This document shows positions 1-10,618 of a stretch of 64,000 nucleotides of DNA, in pieces. A model generated the notes under the pieces. That model saw only the letters and a list, made by a program, of their open reading frames with translations. It ran no database searches and had not been told where the DNA came from. The stretch is from contig JAYJMM010000120.1 in NCBI GenBank assembly GCA_037349105.1, positions 5,956,001 through 6,020,000 of the forward strand, given 5' to 3'. The translations under genes and the position numbers were made by a program. The DNA is from Limnomonas spitsbergensis (lineage: Eukaryota > Chlorophyta > Chlorophyceae > Chlamydomonadales). Each line of letters opens with the position of its first letter. The first letter of the stretch is position 1.

Positions 1-597
1 CATCCTGGCAAGCGATCGGCTAGTCAACTCCGCCCTCTCGCTGGCGGCTGGGCTGCTGGCCCTGGGCGCTTCTCTGCCCCTCGGCCGCCCCCTGAGGCTC
101 GGCTCGCTGCTGACCTCGAAAACTTCAGATCTGAGTGTTGGGGTTGGCGCGGCCCTTGCCTGCTGCTGCCACCTTTGGACCTCCCTGAGCTCCTCCGGCC
201 GCTGCACCGCTGTTTCAAATCCTTCCCATGCCTGGTCCTCCTCATCTTCTGGCTCGGATCCAGGTTCCACCTGATTTCCTGTTACCTTGTTGCACCATTC
301 GTCTACGAAGGTCTTAACAGCCAGGGCTGCTTCGCGTCCCGCCCCTCCCTTGGACATCTGTCCAAGGGCGGCTAACAGCGTCGCCCTGTCCTGCCCTGTG
401 TGGGGGATACCCATCATGGCCTTTGTTGCCCACTCCCGCAGATGATGGGCCTTGAATTCTTCAATGGCTGTCACTCGGTCCTGGAAGTGCGAGAACGTCA
501 TGGAGCAAATTTGCTTCCACAGGTTTGTTGCCCATTGCAAAATTCCTGCCCAAACGATTGGCTGCATCTGCTCCTCTGATTTTTCTTCGACGTCCAT
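1..597 (-). CDS. Partial open frame of unknown function, runs off the window edge
   Basis: From an ATG at 597 the minus strand stays open to base 1, about 199 codons without a stop, so the gene is cut by the window edge. The N-terminal half looks globular, with many Trp and helix-forming residues (QWATNLWKQI, LREWATKAMM). The C-terminal half is rich in Glu, Arg, Pro and Ser. The start overlaps the stop of the upstream frame at 597-944 (TGATG), as if one longer protein were broken by a frameshift or a missed intron. No family is recognised. A retroelement gag-like protein is possible given the repeat-rich surroundings, but no zinc knuckle or protease is seen. Confidence 0.35.
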   Translation of the reverse strand, partial: MDVEEKSEEQMQPIVWAGILQWATNLWKQICSMTFSHFQDRVTAIEEFKAHHLREWATKAMMGIPHTGQDRATLLAALGQMSKGGAGREAALAVKTFVDEWCNKVTGNQVEPGSEPEDEEDQAWEGFETAVQRPEELREVQRWQQQARAAPTPTLRSEVFEVSSEPSLRGRPRGREAPRASSPAASERAELTSRSLARM

Positions 598-944
598 CAC
601 TTCCACTGCCCCGGAGCGCTCTGGCTCTCTAGGGCTGGTATCCTGCGCCCAGGGTGGATCGTGAAAAATCCGCGCAGGGTTTCCTTGTGGTTGTCGCCTC
701 TCTGCATCTGGCTGCTAGATCCTTCCTTGGATTTCTGCACAGGTCTGCCCACACTGGGCGGAAACCTGGTCAGCGACGTCCCGTAGACTGTGGATCCTGC
801 CCCTCTTCTAACCAGCACTCTGCGCGGTCGCAGTTGCTGCCTTGGACGCAGCCCTGCCTTTGGCAGCCGCCCCTTCTCTTCCTGGACTGGGTCTGACAGC
901 TCTTCCTCGGATATTAAGTCAGCCCAAGGCTTTCCCACCGGCAC
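597..944 (-). CDS. Open frame of unknown function (115 aa)
   Basis: This minus-strand frame is basic and Pro/Arg/Gln-rich. It ends in a TGA that overlaps the ATG of the next frame (1-597). Together with 1060-1674 it forms a run of open minus-strand frames that shift frame relative to each other, which fits a decayed or intron-split single gene. No domain is recognised. Confidence 0.25.
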   Translation of the reverse strand: MPVGKPWADLISEEELSDPVQEEKGRLPKAGLRPRQQLRPRRVLVRRGAGSTVYGTSLTRFPPSVGRPVQKSKEGSSSQMQRGDNHKETLRGFFTIHPGRRIPALESQSAPGQWK

Positions 945-1059
945 TTTTCCCGCGGTTCCTTGCTAACCTGCGAGACCTGCCTGGTCACCGCTGGCTGGAC
1001 TTCAGCCCCCTCGCGTTTGACCACTGCATGCGCACTCATGCCCTCCATTTCCTCTGCTC

Positions 1060-1674
1060 CTATCGCGGTTCGTCTGGACAGGTTCTATCACGGCCTGCTA
1101 ACCCCCCAGGGGCTGCGGCGACCTCCGCTCTGAGATCCGGATGGCAGGGTTCTTTTTTGACCCGCTGCGCAATCCTTGCCATCCTTGGCTCATTTTGTTG
1201 CGGAGCGGTATCAGGACCATAGTCCCTCCTTGTGTCACTGCTCTGGGACACTTCAGCTGCCTGATCCAAGATCAGCTCTGGAGTTCCCGCCTGAGTCGGC
1301 CACTGCTCAAATTCCAGGCTGGTCTTGGAATCAGCGGGCACTGGACCCCCTCGACCGATGCCTTTGCGTGTCACACCTACTGAGCCATCGGCCAGCATCC
1401 CTGCCCCTCTGGGCAGGGAGCGGTCATGCTCTGGCACCTTGCAGTCCCTTGCAGCCGGCTCTTCTAGCCCTGCCAGCTTCTCCGCCACCCTCAGGGCTTC
1501 TGCAATTAGTTCATCACTAGCATCCAACAGGTCTGCACCTGGCTCCAGCCCCCTCAGACGCCGACTCCTCCGTTGAGCGTCAAGGTGCTGGTGCCTATCA
1601 GGATGCAGATCTACTTCTGTCATTCCTACTGGCAATCTACGAACCACACGGTCATGCAGTTGTGCTGGCGACAC
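1060..1674 (-). CDS. Open frame of unknown function (204 aa)
   Basis: The frame has 204 codons on the minus strand. The N-terminal part is Arg/His/Asp-rich. A central segment (LLDASDELIAEALRVAEKLA) could form an amphipathic helix. The C-terminal part is low complexity. No catalytic motif, membrane segment or signal peptide is visible. It lies upstream of the frames at 597-944 and 1-597 on the same strand and may be the 5' part of the same decayed gene or retroelement. Confidence 0.25.
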   Translation of the reverse strand: MSPAQLHDRVVRRLPVGMTEVDLHPDRHQHLDAQRRSRRLRGLEPGADLLDASDELIAEALRVAEKLAGLEEPAARDCKVPEHDRSLPRGAGMLADGSVGVTRKGIGRGGPVPADSKTSLEFEQWPTQAGTPELILDQAAEVSQSSDTRRDYGPDTAPQQNEPRMARIAQRVKKEPCHPDLRAEVAAAPGGLAGRDRTCPDEPR

Positions 1675-2295
1675 CCACTACATGATCTGCTAACGTCAGG
1701 CTTCTGCCTCTTGTTCCTACTGCGGCCTGGTGAGGGCCTGGAGGTCAGGTTCAGACGACAGGTACAGCAAATGGCAGGACAGGTATCGCCTTACTGCTTT
1801 TCTTTGCTAAACAATCTCAGGTCTGGCGGAATTTTCCCTCGCCTTCAGCACCTCCCACCTTCTGGGCAGCTCTCGTAGTCTCTCGCCTTGCGTGGTTAGT
1901 TGTAGCCTCTTGCGTGTTGTCCGCTCAGCTTCGTAGTCCTGCACAAAGGCTTGGACCACCAGATTTTAAACTCGGATCCTTGATCCTTCGGGTTTACTTC
2001 TGTCAATGCTTGGCGGATTGGATCCACCTCAATCACAATCTTCAAGCACACAGGTAATTTATCTGCTGGGTGTATAAATCCACAGCCAAATCTTCAAGCC
2101 TCTCCTGGACTCAACACTGAGCTGCCACGCTCAATGATTCTCAGGGCTTAACTTGGCAATCTCTCTCTGGAGATTTCCTCAGCAAGGTGCAGTTCAAACA
2201 CTGTCCAAGGTCGTTTGCTGACAAACAAAAATCCAATTTCACAGCACAAGCACCTTTTGCAGGGATTGGCAAATCAGGCTGATCAGGCTAGATCC

Positions 2296-2771
2296 ACTTC
2301 GTCCCTTTCTAAAGGACACGCGATGTGCGCTTCGGGTCTGTGGCGGATTTCTTTCCTCACAACAGTGAAGGACGCCTACGGGCAGGCTCAGTGACTACTC
2401 ACTGGCTGCGAGTGCTCAGCGAGTTAAGCTGTGAAGCTGGATACGGTAATGTAAGACTAGCAAATAGCCGTGGGAGCACAGGCCTTCTGGCCGTCTGGGC
2501 GCGATCCAGCGGGGCTATGTAAAGGGGCACTTACCGCGCGTCACGCGGTGAGGTGACCGGGGCGTAGACTGCGTACTTCTTCTTCGGCAGGGGTCTCGGT
2601 CCTCAACTGAGGGTTCTATCTCCTGCTATACCAGCGGAGGTTGTATATGCTTGACTTGAGTTAAGGTACTGACTTATGGGAACGCAGAAGTAGCAGAAGG
2701 TCTCATTCACAGATGACGGTCGGTGCTTGTTACAAATAGAGGTATGTCCTTTAGTTAGAAAGGGACGAAGT
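2296..2771. mobile_element. Inverted-repeat-bounded element (MITE-like)
   Basis: The left arm at 2296-2318 (ACTTCGTCCCTTTCT then AAAGGACA) is repeated in inverse orientation at 2745-2771, with four extra bases in the right arm. CTAG lies just outside both arms (2288-2291 and 2774-2777). The 476-bp interior has no convincing gene. It may be a short non-autonomous transposon. The superfamily cannot be told from these ends. Confidence 0.5.
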
Positions 2772-2830
2772 AACTAGTTAAGGCAATTGCCGGGATACAG
2801 GGACCCGGCAGGCCCAATTCAGAGTACGGA

Positions 2831-3156
2831 TTGTGCCGAATCACCCTGCGTAAGCGGGTTTATAGGTCTCAGTTCAAATCAGAGAGAGAGACTCCGCAGA
2901 GAAGCTGCGGAGGCTCCGTGGCCGCTAACGGCGGCTCAAACGGTTCTGTCACGTATACGGTAATATACTGTGACATCTTGTATACATCCTGCGGAAGGTC
3001 AGTGAAGGAATTGAGGCACACATCTGTATCCAAAAGTGTAGGATATTGCTGGTGAAGTAACCTTACTCTATGCATTGCTATCTTTCTAGCAGAACAGTCT
3101 GAATCGCAGTAAAAGTAGCGGTTGATTTTAATTCCATTACATACGGTAACAGTCAT
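2831..3156. other. No supported gene
   Basis: A 95-aa minus-strand frame and a 74-aa plus-strand frame overlap here. Neither resembles a known family or has clear coding character. Confidence 0.3.
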
Positions 3157-3270
3157 CTGAACTGCGAAAATTTCCAGCGACGGTCAACATTCATGAGGCT
3201 GTCAGCTTCGGACTGCGCAGCCACCAGCTCTGACATGAAGGCATTGTCAGTGTGGCGACCTTTGACAAAG

Positions 3271-4096
3271 CTAAGGACAACTCTGAAAACCTCCATTTCC
3301 ATTTTCCGTATCGAAAACATGGCCCGGGGACAATTTGCTGAGCAGCCGCCTAATTAGGCGTCTTTGTTGAACAGAGTCCTCTCCGAAACGGGTCGACTGC
3401 TCATGCCAGAACTCGATCACGGCCTCCACATCCTGAGCTTCTCCATAGAGGTGGAGAAGCTGGGAGGGAATTTGATCCCATTCAACAGGGGTTCCCACTG
3501 AGATCCCCAGCTCTCCAGCGCTAAAGAATTGCGAATAGCCACCGGCTGGGCCACTGCTAGAGCTTCCGGCAATTGGAAGCCTAATGCTAGGTCCGGGGCC
3601 CTCGACATGTGAGGGCCCACGGTTGGTAAGGGAGCCTCCGACATTTAGAGGCTCACCAATGAAGCTGGGGCCCCCGACACATGGGGGCCCTTCAACTCTT
3701 CTGGAACCTCCGACAGATGGAGGATTCACATGGCTCTGGTCTCCGACAAATGGAGGCACAGTCGCTGTTCTGCCGGAGTTTCCGACAGGTAGAGACTCAG
3801 TCACGGCGTGGCCCGGGGCCCCCGACACGTGGGGGCCCAGAGCGCATCTCGGGTCCCCCTAAAGATGGGGACCACGCGGGACCAGAACGAAACTCATAAC
3901 CAGCGAACTCTCTAATATTTGCCTGGTCCCAGTTAGCTAACCTGTCTCTTTCTTGGTTATTGATTTTCTTCTTTTTAGCAAGATGCCGCTGCTGTTGGGA
4001 TAGGTGATGCTGCTGCACATCTAGCACATCAGGGTCATCAGAGTCCCCCAATTTAAGTCCCAGTACATCCCCAGCTCTGATAGGACTGCAATACAT
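3271..4096 (-). CDS. Unknown minus-strand gene with a Pro/Gly repeat region, probably frameshifted or spliced
   Basis: Two minus-strand frames overlap. The upstream one (4096-3797) has a Gln/Lys-rich segment (QQHHLSQQQRHLAKKKKINN). The downstream one (3828-3271) has degenerate repeats of a Gly-Gly-Pro type matching imperfect DNA repeats that contain CCGACA-(T/A)GGGGGCCC-like palindromes. It then has a helical C-terminal region around VEAVIEFWHEQSTRF and ends in TGA. The two frames differ in phase, so they need an intron or a frameshift to join. No family is recognised. The low-complexity middle and the lack of any motif leave function open. Confidence 0.3.
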
Positions 4097-4990
4097 GGCT
4101 TTCTACTAGCCCGAGTACTCTTTCGGTTGCCTTAACAGTATCGTCAGACAAAACACATCTAAACTGCACTTAAGACATTGCGCGACGAGGGTTAACTACA
4201 CTGGTTTGAGGAGTCTGAAGTATAACTGTGCAGGCACGCATTAGTATTATGCAGAAGCTCGCTCAATACGGCGTGCGCTGCATTCGGTTGGCGATTGATT
4301 ACTCACTGGACCATTCTGCACATGGGAGAAACCATGGGTAGGGAAAAGTTTAAGAAAAAGCACGAATAAAGCATGCATATCACAAAGCAGACATCCCCCC
4401 CCCAGCTCTGAGCTGTGACCATAAACCAGCTCTGAGCTGGACAATAGGCATGCTTAGTAGTCATGCATGAGACTGAATTTCTAACAGTCCTACCAGGAAT
4501 TAGGAGTTAGTGTTTGCGCATATGTCTACTGAAAAAGACAGCACATCACGGTAGTTGTAACCTTTATGGTCATCAACCACTCAAGTGTGAACCGGGAGTA
4601 CGTACAACTAGGTGTGAACACGCAAGTATGAGCAGGTGTGTTCCACCAGGTGCATACAATATGTGTGAACATTCAGGAGCGTACCACCAGTGTGAACAAG
4701 CAGGTAGTAGTAACCAGCAGGTATGAACACGCTGTTCGTATCAGCAGGAATGTACAGCATAGCAGATTGCAATACACACCGTACATACCTCTAAGAGAGT
4801 CAATCAAAGACGAGAAGGCAAGAACAACAGCGACACCATAACTAGCAACTAGAGGCACCAGCCAACTGCTATAACGGGCAGTGCTGCTTTTCATTGCATG
4901 GGTCACCATGCAAGAAGGAAACAAAAGAAATTAATCAACCTGACATTGACCAAGGACAGGTCAACCGAACATCACCATGACGCTGCCACG

Positions 4991-5702
4991 CTACCGAAGG
5001 TGGGGGCTGTGGAAACCCTTAACCACTGGTTTATTCAGGGCCACACGAAGAAGGTGTACACTCTGGCTTTGGGTAGGAAGGGAGGGAGCAAGCGTCTCGC
5101 AGTGGTCAAGCATCTTGCAGTGGACAAGCATCTGGCAGTGATCATGCATCACAAATGGGGTATAGACGGGTCCAAACTGACCACACCCAGCCACCCCCTG
5201 ACCGGTGTCAATGCACATATGGCTAAGCTCCGACTTCGCAATGCTCTGTGCGGATGAAAGTGTGAACTGGTTCGGATCACACTCTGCATGGTCCACATTT
5301 TCAACCGACTTGTTTCGGTGCTTGGATCGATGGGGCACTGGCGACTGACTAGGCGTGATAGGATTTTTAATTTCAACTGGAGGTTTGCGTTGCTCAAAGC
5401 ACACCTCCGACGCCATTGAAACCTGTCTTCTAGGCCCCCATGATTCCATCATAATATTTCCCACTCTGTCGGTGTACCTCATGCACCATGCACACCGGAG
5501 TCTCTAGGCCTGAGGAAATCTCACTGAGCTCTCTTGTTTCAATGACATGCTCTTGACTGACCGGGTAACTGTCCAAGGAAGTCTCAGCTCTATGCCCCGT
5601 AGGTTGAATACCCCCACCCAGGTCATGGGGACGGATGTCTCTGTCTTGAATCTTAGGGGCATCAGTGTGTTTGTATAGGCCTATCCCAAACAAACCCTTC
5701 AC
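4991..5702 (-). CDS. Open minus-strand frames of unknown function
   Basis: Frames of 163 aa (5482-4991) and 90 aa (5702-5430) overlap in different phases. The larger holds imperfect repeats of a DHCQMLVHCKML type, coming from a short DNA repeat near 5090-5150. Neither shows a domain, signal peptide or membrane segment. They belong to the run of minus-strand open frames between 3.2 and 7.1 kb. Confidence 0.2.
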
Positions 5703-6166
5703 CTTTGAAGCCGTGCATGACCAATTCGGGGAGCACTGTCCATCAGGATGGGCCCGGAGGAAAGCGGCATGTTGTTGCCCTCTCCACCTCGTGTGGTCTT
5801 GTACTTCTCAACGGAATCAGTTGCCTTCATGGGCTTGGCTTTGGAGGAGCACACATTGATGATGTCATGCGTTGGGGGATGTGTGGACAAGGGAGTTTCT
5901 GAATATATCACCTCGTGCGCCATGCTAGCAGAAGGCAGCTCTGCATGACTGTGCGTGGCAATTTCACCTTGCCATTGCTCATACGGTTAAATGGCGGGAG
6001 GCAGCTCCTCATGGCTGTGCATGGCTATAAACAAAGAACTCTGTAAGCTATCGTCCATGAACTCGTGGACTGCCATTAATTCGTTTGACCAGAAGAATGC
6101 AAGTTTATTGCTTCTCACCCTAATTTGGTCCGGAATGTCTATGAGAGCCTTGAGAATGTGCTCCTC

Positions 6167-6436
6167 TTAACGAAGAAGCATATAGTAACCCTTAGTAGTC
6201 TGTGGTTGTGCGAACTCTAGCATAGTCCTCTCAAGCTTACTAATCAGCTCGAGTCTTGACCACGAGCAAGCAATCTCAGCATCATTGGCTGGCACACCTT
6301 CAAGCTCTTTATGTGTCAGAACATCGTGAGGCGCGTTTACAGAATTCTGCATGGCGGTGTCAACTCCCACTTCCTCAAGCGCCATGATGGTAGGAGTCAT
6401 GTCTGCATGGATATGCATGGCAGTCTCAACTCCCAC
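6167..6436 (-). CDS. Open frame of unknown function (89 aa)
   Basis: This small minus-strand frame ends 24 bases downstream of the stop of 6460-7125. The DNA carries a duplicated segment near 6350-6445 (GGCAGTCTCAACTCCCAC and a close copy). The middle of the product could be helical (RLELISKLERTMLEF). No family is recognised. Confidence 0.2.
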   Translation of the reverse strand: MGVETAMHIHADMTPTIMALEEVGVDTAMQNSVNAPHDVLTHKELEGVPANDAEIACSWSRLELISKLERTMLEFAQPQTTKGYYMLLR

Positions 6437-6459
6437 TACCTCATCTTTGCGAGGTACTA

Positions 6460-7125
6460 CTATTTCAGAATATGCCCAGATGCAAAATGTCCATCTTTGA
6501 TTCCAGTATTTGGGACAGCGAACGATAATTCAGGTGAGCTGTCACGTGCCGCTTTAGCGTAACGATCATTCTGAATTTTAAGTTGTTCTAATTGATTTCT
6601 CAAGGGCCCGTTTTTCCTGACATGAAACCTCTCTTTTTCTTCTCTAGAATAACGCTGGGGCACGTCAGACTTTTTTTGTTTTACCCCTCGACCTACTCCA
6701 GCAGTGCCCTGATTAAATGGTTGACCACTGATTAGAGTTTGTGCCGTCGGTGGCGGCGTTTTGCTGAACGCACTGACCGCTGACATATACCCAATATTAT
6801 TCGCAGTAGTCATCTTCTGTTGACGTAGAACATCCTCTTTCGGAGTGATGTGCTCGAATCCTGTCGCTTGGTCTCCTTCACCTGTGACTGAGAAGTTATT
6901 GGAACTACCACAGCTTGGTGAGAAGGTCCCATCCGCTCTAATTTTCTTTACGGTAAAGTGAAATGCGGGCGCTCCCCCTTGATAGCATTCTTCACGTTTG
7001 ACAGGCAGTGAATCACTAGGCTCACTAGTTTGCCCTGGCCTTTCCGTGAGGTATGCACATTGTTGAAGCTTACTGGCAGAAGAAGCAGCTTGAGACTCTT
7101 TAAAACAACAAGCGGGGTTTATCAT
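6460..7125 (-). CDS. Unknown basic protein (221 aa)
   Basis: The longest coherent frame of the first 7 kb. The product is polar and disordered through most of its length. A Lys/Arg-rich stretch is followed by a possible coiled coil near residues 170-200 (RNQLEQLKIQNDRYAK). There are no signal peptide, membrane segment or catalytic motifs. The start may lie further upstream in another exon, because the frame stays open above the first Met. Codon use is mixed, so this could be a true lineage-specific gene or part of a decayed element. Confidence 0.35.
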   Translation of the reverse strand: MINPACCFKESQAASSASKLQQCAYLTERPGQTSEPSDSLPVKREECYQGGAPAFHFTVKKIRADGTFSPSCGSSNNFSVTGEGDQATGFEHITPKEDVLRQQKMTTANNIGYMSAVSAFSKTPPPTAQTLISGQPFNQGTAGVGRGVKQKKSDVPQRYSREEKERFHVRKNGPLRNQLEQLKIQNDRYAKAARDSSPELSFAVPNTGIKDGHFASGHILK

Positions 7126-7309
7126 TACGGAAAAGTGGACCCTTTCGTCATAATTGTCGTCATCAAAAGGGATCCTAATAATCTGTAGGGTCTCTGCTAA
7201 TTTGAGCGCCGCCCAGTTATTCTTACTCTATCTGTAAATCCCAGTAAGCAATTTCCTCTTCCTTCTGCAAAGCAAGCTCAGCTTCGAGTTGTGCCCTTTT
7301 CTCTTCAGT

Positions 7310-9365
7310 GGGGGCAGGATGAGTGTGCCCTGCCAAGCTTTGTGGGGGCAGGATGAGCGTGCCCTGTCTAGCTTTGGGGGAGCAGGAGGAGCGTGCCCTG
7401 CCTAGCTTTGGGGGGGCAGGATGAGCGTGCCCTGCCTAGCTTTGGGGGGGCAGGATGAGCTTGCCCTGCCTACCTTTGAGGGGCAGAATGAGCTTGCCCT
7501 GCCTACCTTTGGGGGGGCAGGATGAGCGTGCCCTACCTACCTTTGTGGGGGCAGAATGACCGTGCCCTGCCTACCTTTGGGGGGGCAGGATGAGCGTGCC
7601 CTGCCTACCTTTGTGGGGGCAGGATGAGCGTGCCCTGCCTACCTTTGTGGGGGCAGAATGAGCGTGCCCTGCCTACCTTTGTGGGGGCATGGGTGAATGG
7701 GCCCCGCCTCTCCTTTGTGGGGGCAGGATAAGCATGCCATGCCTACCTATGTGGGGGCATGATGAGCGTGCCCTGCCTACCTATGTGGGGGCAGGATGAG
7801 CGTGCCCTGCCTACCTTTGTGGGGGTATGATGAGCGTGCCCTGCCTACCTTTGTGTGGGCAGGATGAACATGCCCTGCCTAGGTTTGTGTGGGCATGGGT
7901 GAATGGGCCCCGCCTCTCCTTTGTGGGGGCAGGATAAGCATGCCATGCCTACCTATGTGGGGGCATGATGAGCGTGCCCTACCTACCTATGTGGGGGCAG
8001 GATGAGCGTGCCCTGCCTACCTTTGTGGGGGTAGGATGAGCGTGCCCTGCCTACCTTTGTGTGGGCAGGATGAACATGCCCTGCCTACCTTTGTGGGGGC
8101 ATGGGTGAATGGGCCCCGCTTCTCCTTTGTGGGGGCAGGATAAGCATGCCATGCCTACCTATGTGGGGGCATGATGAGCGTGCCCTGTCTACCTATGTGG
8201 GGGCAGGATGAGCGTGCCCTGCCTACCTTTGTGGGGGTATGATGAGCGTGCCATGCCTACCTTTGTGTGGGCAGGATGAACATGCCCTGCCTACCTTTGT
8301 GGGGGTATGGGTGAATGGGCCCCGCCTCTCCTTTGTGGGGGCAGGATAAGCATGCCTTGCCTACCTATGTGGGGGCATGATGAGCGTGCCCTGCCTACCT
8401 ATGTGGGGGCAGGATGAGCGTGCCCTGCCTACCTTTGTGGGGGTATGATGAGCGTGCCCTGCCTACCTTTGTGTGGGCAGGATGAACATGCCCTGCCTAG
8501 CTTTGTGTGGGCATGGGTGAATGGGCCCCGCCTCTCCTTTGTGGGGGCAGGATAAGCATGCCATGCCTACCTATGTGGGGGCATGATGAGCGTGCCCTGC
8601 CTACCTTTGTGGGGGCAGGATGAGCGTGCCCTGCCTACATTCGTGGGGGCAGGAAAAGCGTGCCCTGCCTACCTGTGGGGGCAGGAGGAGCGTGCCCTGC
8701 CTACCTTCGTGGGGACAGGATGAACGTGCCCTGCCTACCTTTGTGGGGGTAGGATGAGCGTGCCCTGCCTACCTGTGTGTGGGCAGGATGAACGTGCCCT
8801 GCCTAGCGTTGTGTAAGCATGGGTGAACGGGCCCCGCCTCTCCTGTGTGGGTGCAGGATAAGCATGCCATGCCTACCTATGTGGGGGCATGCCTGATGAG
8901 CGTGCCCTCCCTACCTTTGTGGGGGCAGGATGAGCGTGCCCTGCCTACATTCGTGGGGGCAGGAAAAGCGTGCCCTGCCTACCTGTTGGGGCATGATGAG
9001 CGTGCCCTGCCTACCTTCGTGGGGACAGGATGAACGTGCCCTGTCTACCTTTGTGGGGGCAGGATGAGTGTGCGTGCCCTGCCTACCATTGTGGGGGCAG
9101 GATGAGCGTGCCCTGCCTACCTTTGTGGGGGCGGATGAGCGTGCCCTGCCTACCTTTGTGGGGGCGGGATGAGCGTGCCCACCCATGGTTGTGGGGTCAG
9201 GATGAACAGGTCCCGCCCACGTTTGTGTGGGTAGGATGGGTGTTCCTTGCCTACATTGGTGGGGCGGGAGGGAAGATCCCTGCCTACCTTTGTGGGGGAA
9301 TGACAAGCATGTCATGCTTACCTTTGTGGGGGCATGACGAGCATGCCCTGCCTACCTTTGTGGAG
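7310..9365. repeat. Minisatellite with 35-bp units and a 206-bp higher-order period
   Basis: The unit is close to GGGGGCAGGATGAGCGTGCC followed by CTGCCTACCTTTGTG. A marked variant unit beginning GGGTGAATGGGCCCCGC recurs at 7691, 7897, 8103, 8309 and 8515, exactly 206 bases apart each time, then at 8821. The array has therefore grown by duplication of six-unit blocks. Open frames read through it on both strands but are by-products of the repeat. Confidence 0.92.
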
Positions 9366-10618
9366 GCAGAATTGGGGACAGGATTGGGCAACAAGGCCGG
9401 AGTGGGCAGCAAAGCTTGCATGGGCAGTAAGGCCTGTATGGGAAGCAAGCCCGCCATGGGCAGCAAGGCATGCATAGACAGCAAGGCCTGCATGGGCAGA
9501 AAGACATGCATGGAAAGCAAGGCATGCATGGGCAGCAAGGCCTGCATGGGCAGCAAGGCATTCTTAGGACGCAAGGCCTGCACGGGTAGTGCGGCCTGCA
9601 TGGGAAGCAATGCCTACATGGGCAGCTAGGCCTGCATGGGCAGTGTGGCATGCATGGGCAGCAAGGCCTGCAAAGGAAGCAAGGATTTCACGGGCAGCAA
9701 AGCATGCATGGGCAGCAAGGCCCGCATGGGCAACATGACATACATGGGAAGCAATGCATGCAGGGAAAGCAAGGCATGTATGGGCAGCAACTCAGCAAGG
9801 CATGCATGGGAAGCATGGCATGCATTGGCAGCAAGGCCTGCAGAGGTATCAAGGCCTGCATGGGTAGCAAGGCATTCATGGGAAGGAAGGCCTGCATGGA
9901 CAGTAAGGCCTGCATGAGAAACAAGGCATGCATGGGTAGAAGGCATCCATGAGCAGCAAGGCCGGCATGGGAAGCAAGACTTGCATGGGCATCAAGGCAT
10001 GCATGGGCAGCACGGCTTGCAGGGGTAGGAATGCCTACATGTGCAGCAAGGCTTGCATGGGAAGCAATGCCTGCATGGGAAGCAAGGCATGCATGGGTGG
10101 CAAGGCCTGCTTGGGAAGCAAGGCATGTATGGGCAGCAAGGCCTGCATGGAAGCAAGGCATGCATGGGCAGAAAGGCCTGCAGAGGTAGCAAGCCCTGCA
10201 TGGGTAGCAAGGCCGACATGAGCAGTAAGGCATGCATGGACAGCAAGGCCCGCATGGGAAGCAAGGCCTTCATGGGAAGCAAGGCTTGCATGGACAGTGA
10301 GGCATGCATGGGCAGCAAGACATGCATGGGCAGAAAAGCCTGTAGGGACAGCTATGCATGCATGGTACGCAAGGCATGCATAGGATGCTTGCATGGGTAG
10401 CAAGGCTTGTATGGGAAGCAAGTCCCGCATGGACAGCAAGGCCTGCATGGGAAGCAAGGCCGGCTTGGGCAGTGAGGCTTGGACATCAAGGCATGCATGG
10501 AAAGCAAGGCCTGTTTGGGAAGGGAGACATGCATGGGCAGCAAGGCATGCAGGGAAAGCAAGGCATGCATGGACTGCAAGGACTGCATGGGCAAAGAGGC
10601 ATGCATGGGCAGTGAGTC
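9366..10618. repeat. Minisatellite with 18-bp units
   Basis: The unit is near GGCAGCAAGGCCTGCATG. It directly abuts the 35-bp array on one side and the transposase remnant on the other. Because 18 is a multiple of three and the unit has few stops, frames encoding MGSKAC-type hexapeptides stay open on the plus strand, with Leu/Pro-rich frames on the minus strand. None has independent support as a gene. Confidence 0.92.

Noticed and set aside
1..2060. Complete LTR retrotransposon
   Set aside because: No direct long terminal repeats, primer-binding site, protease or reverse transcriptase could be found in this part.
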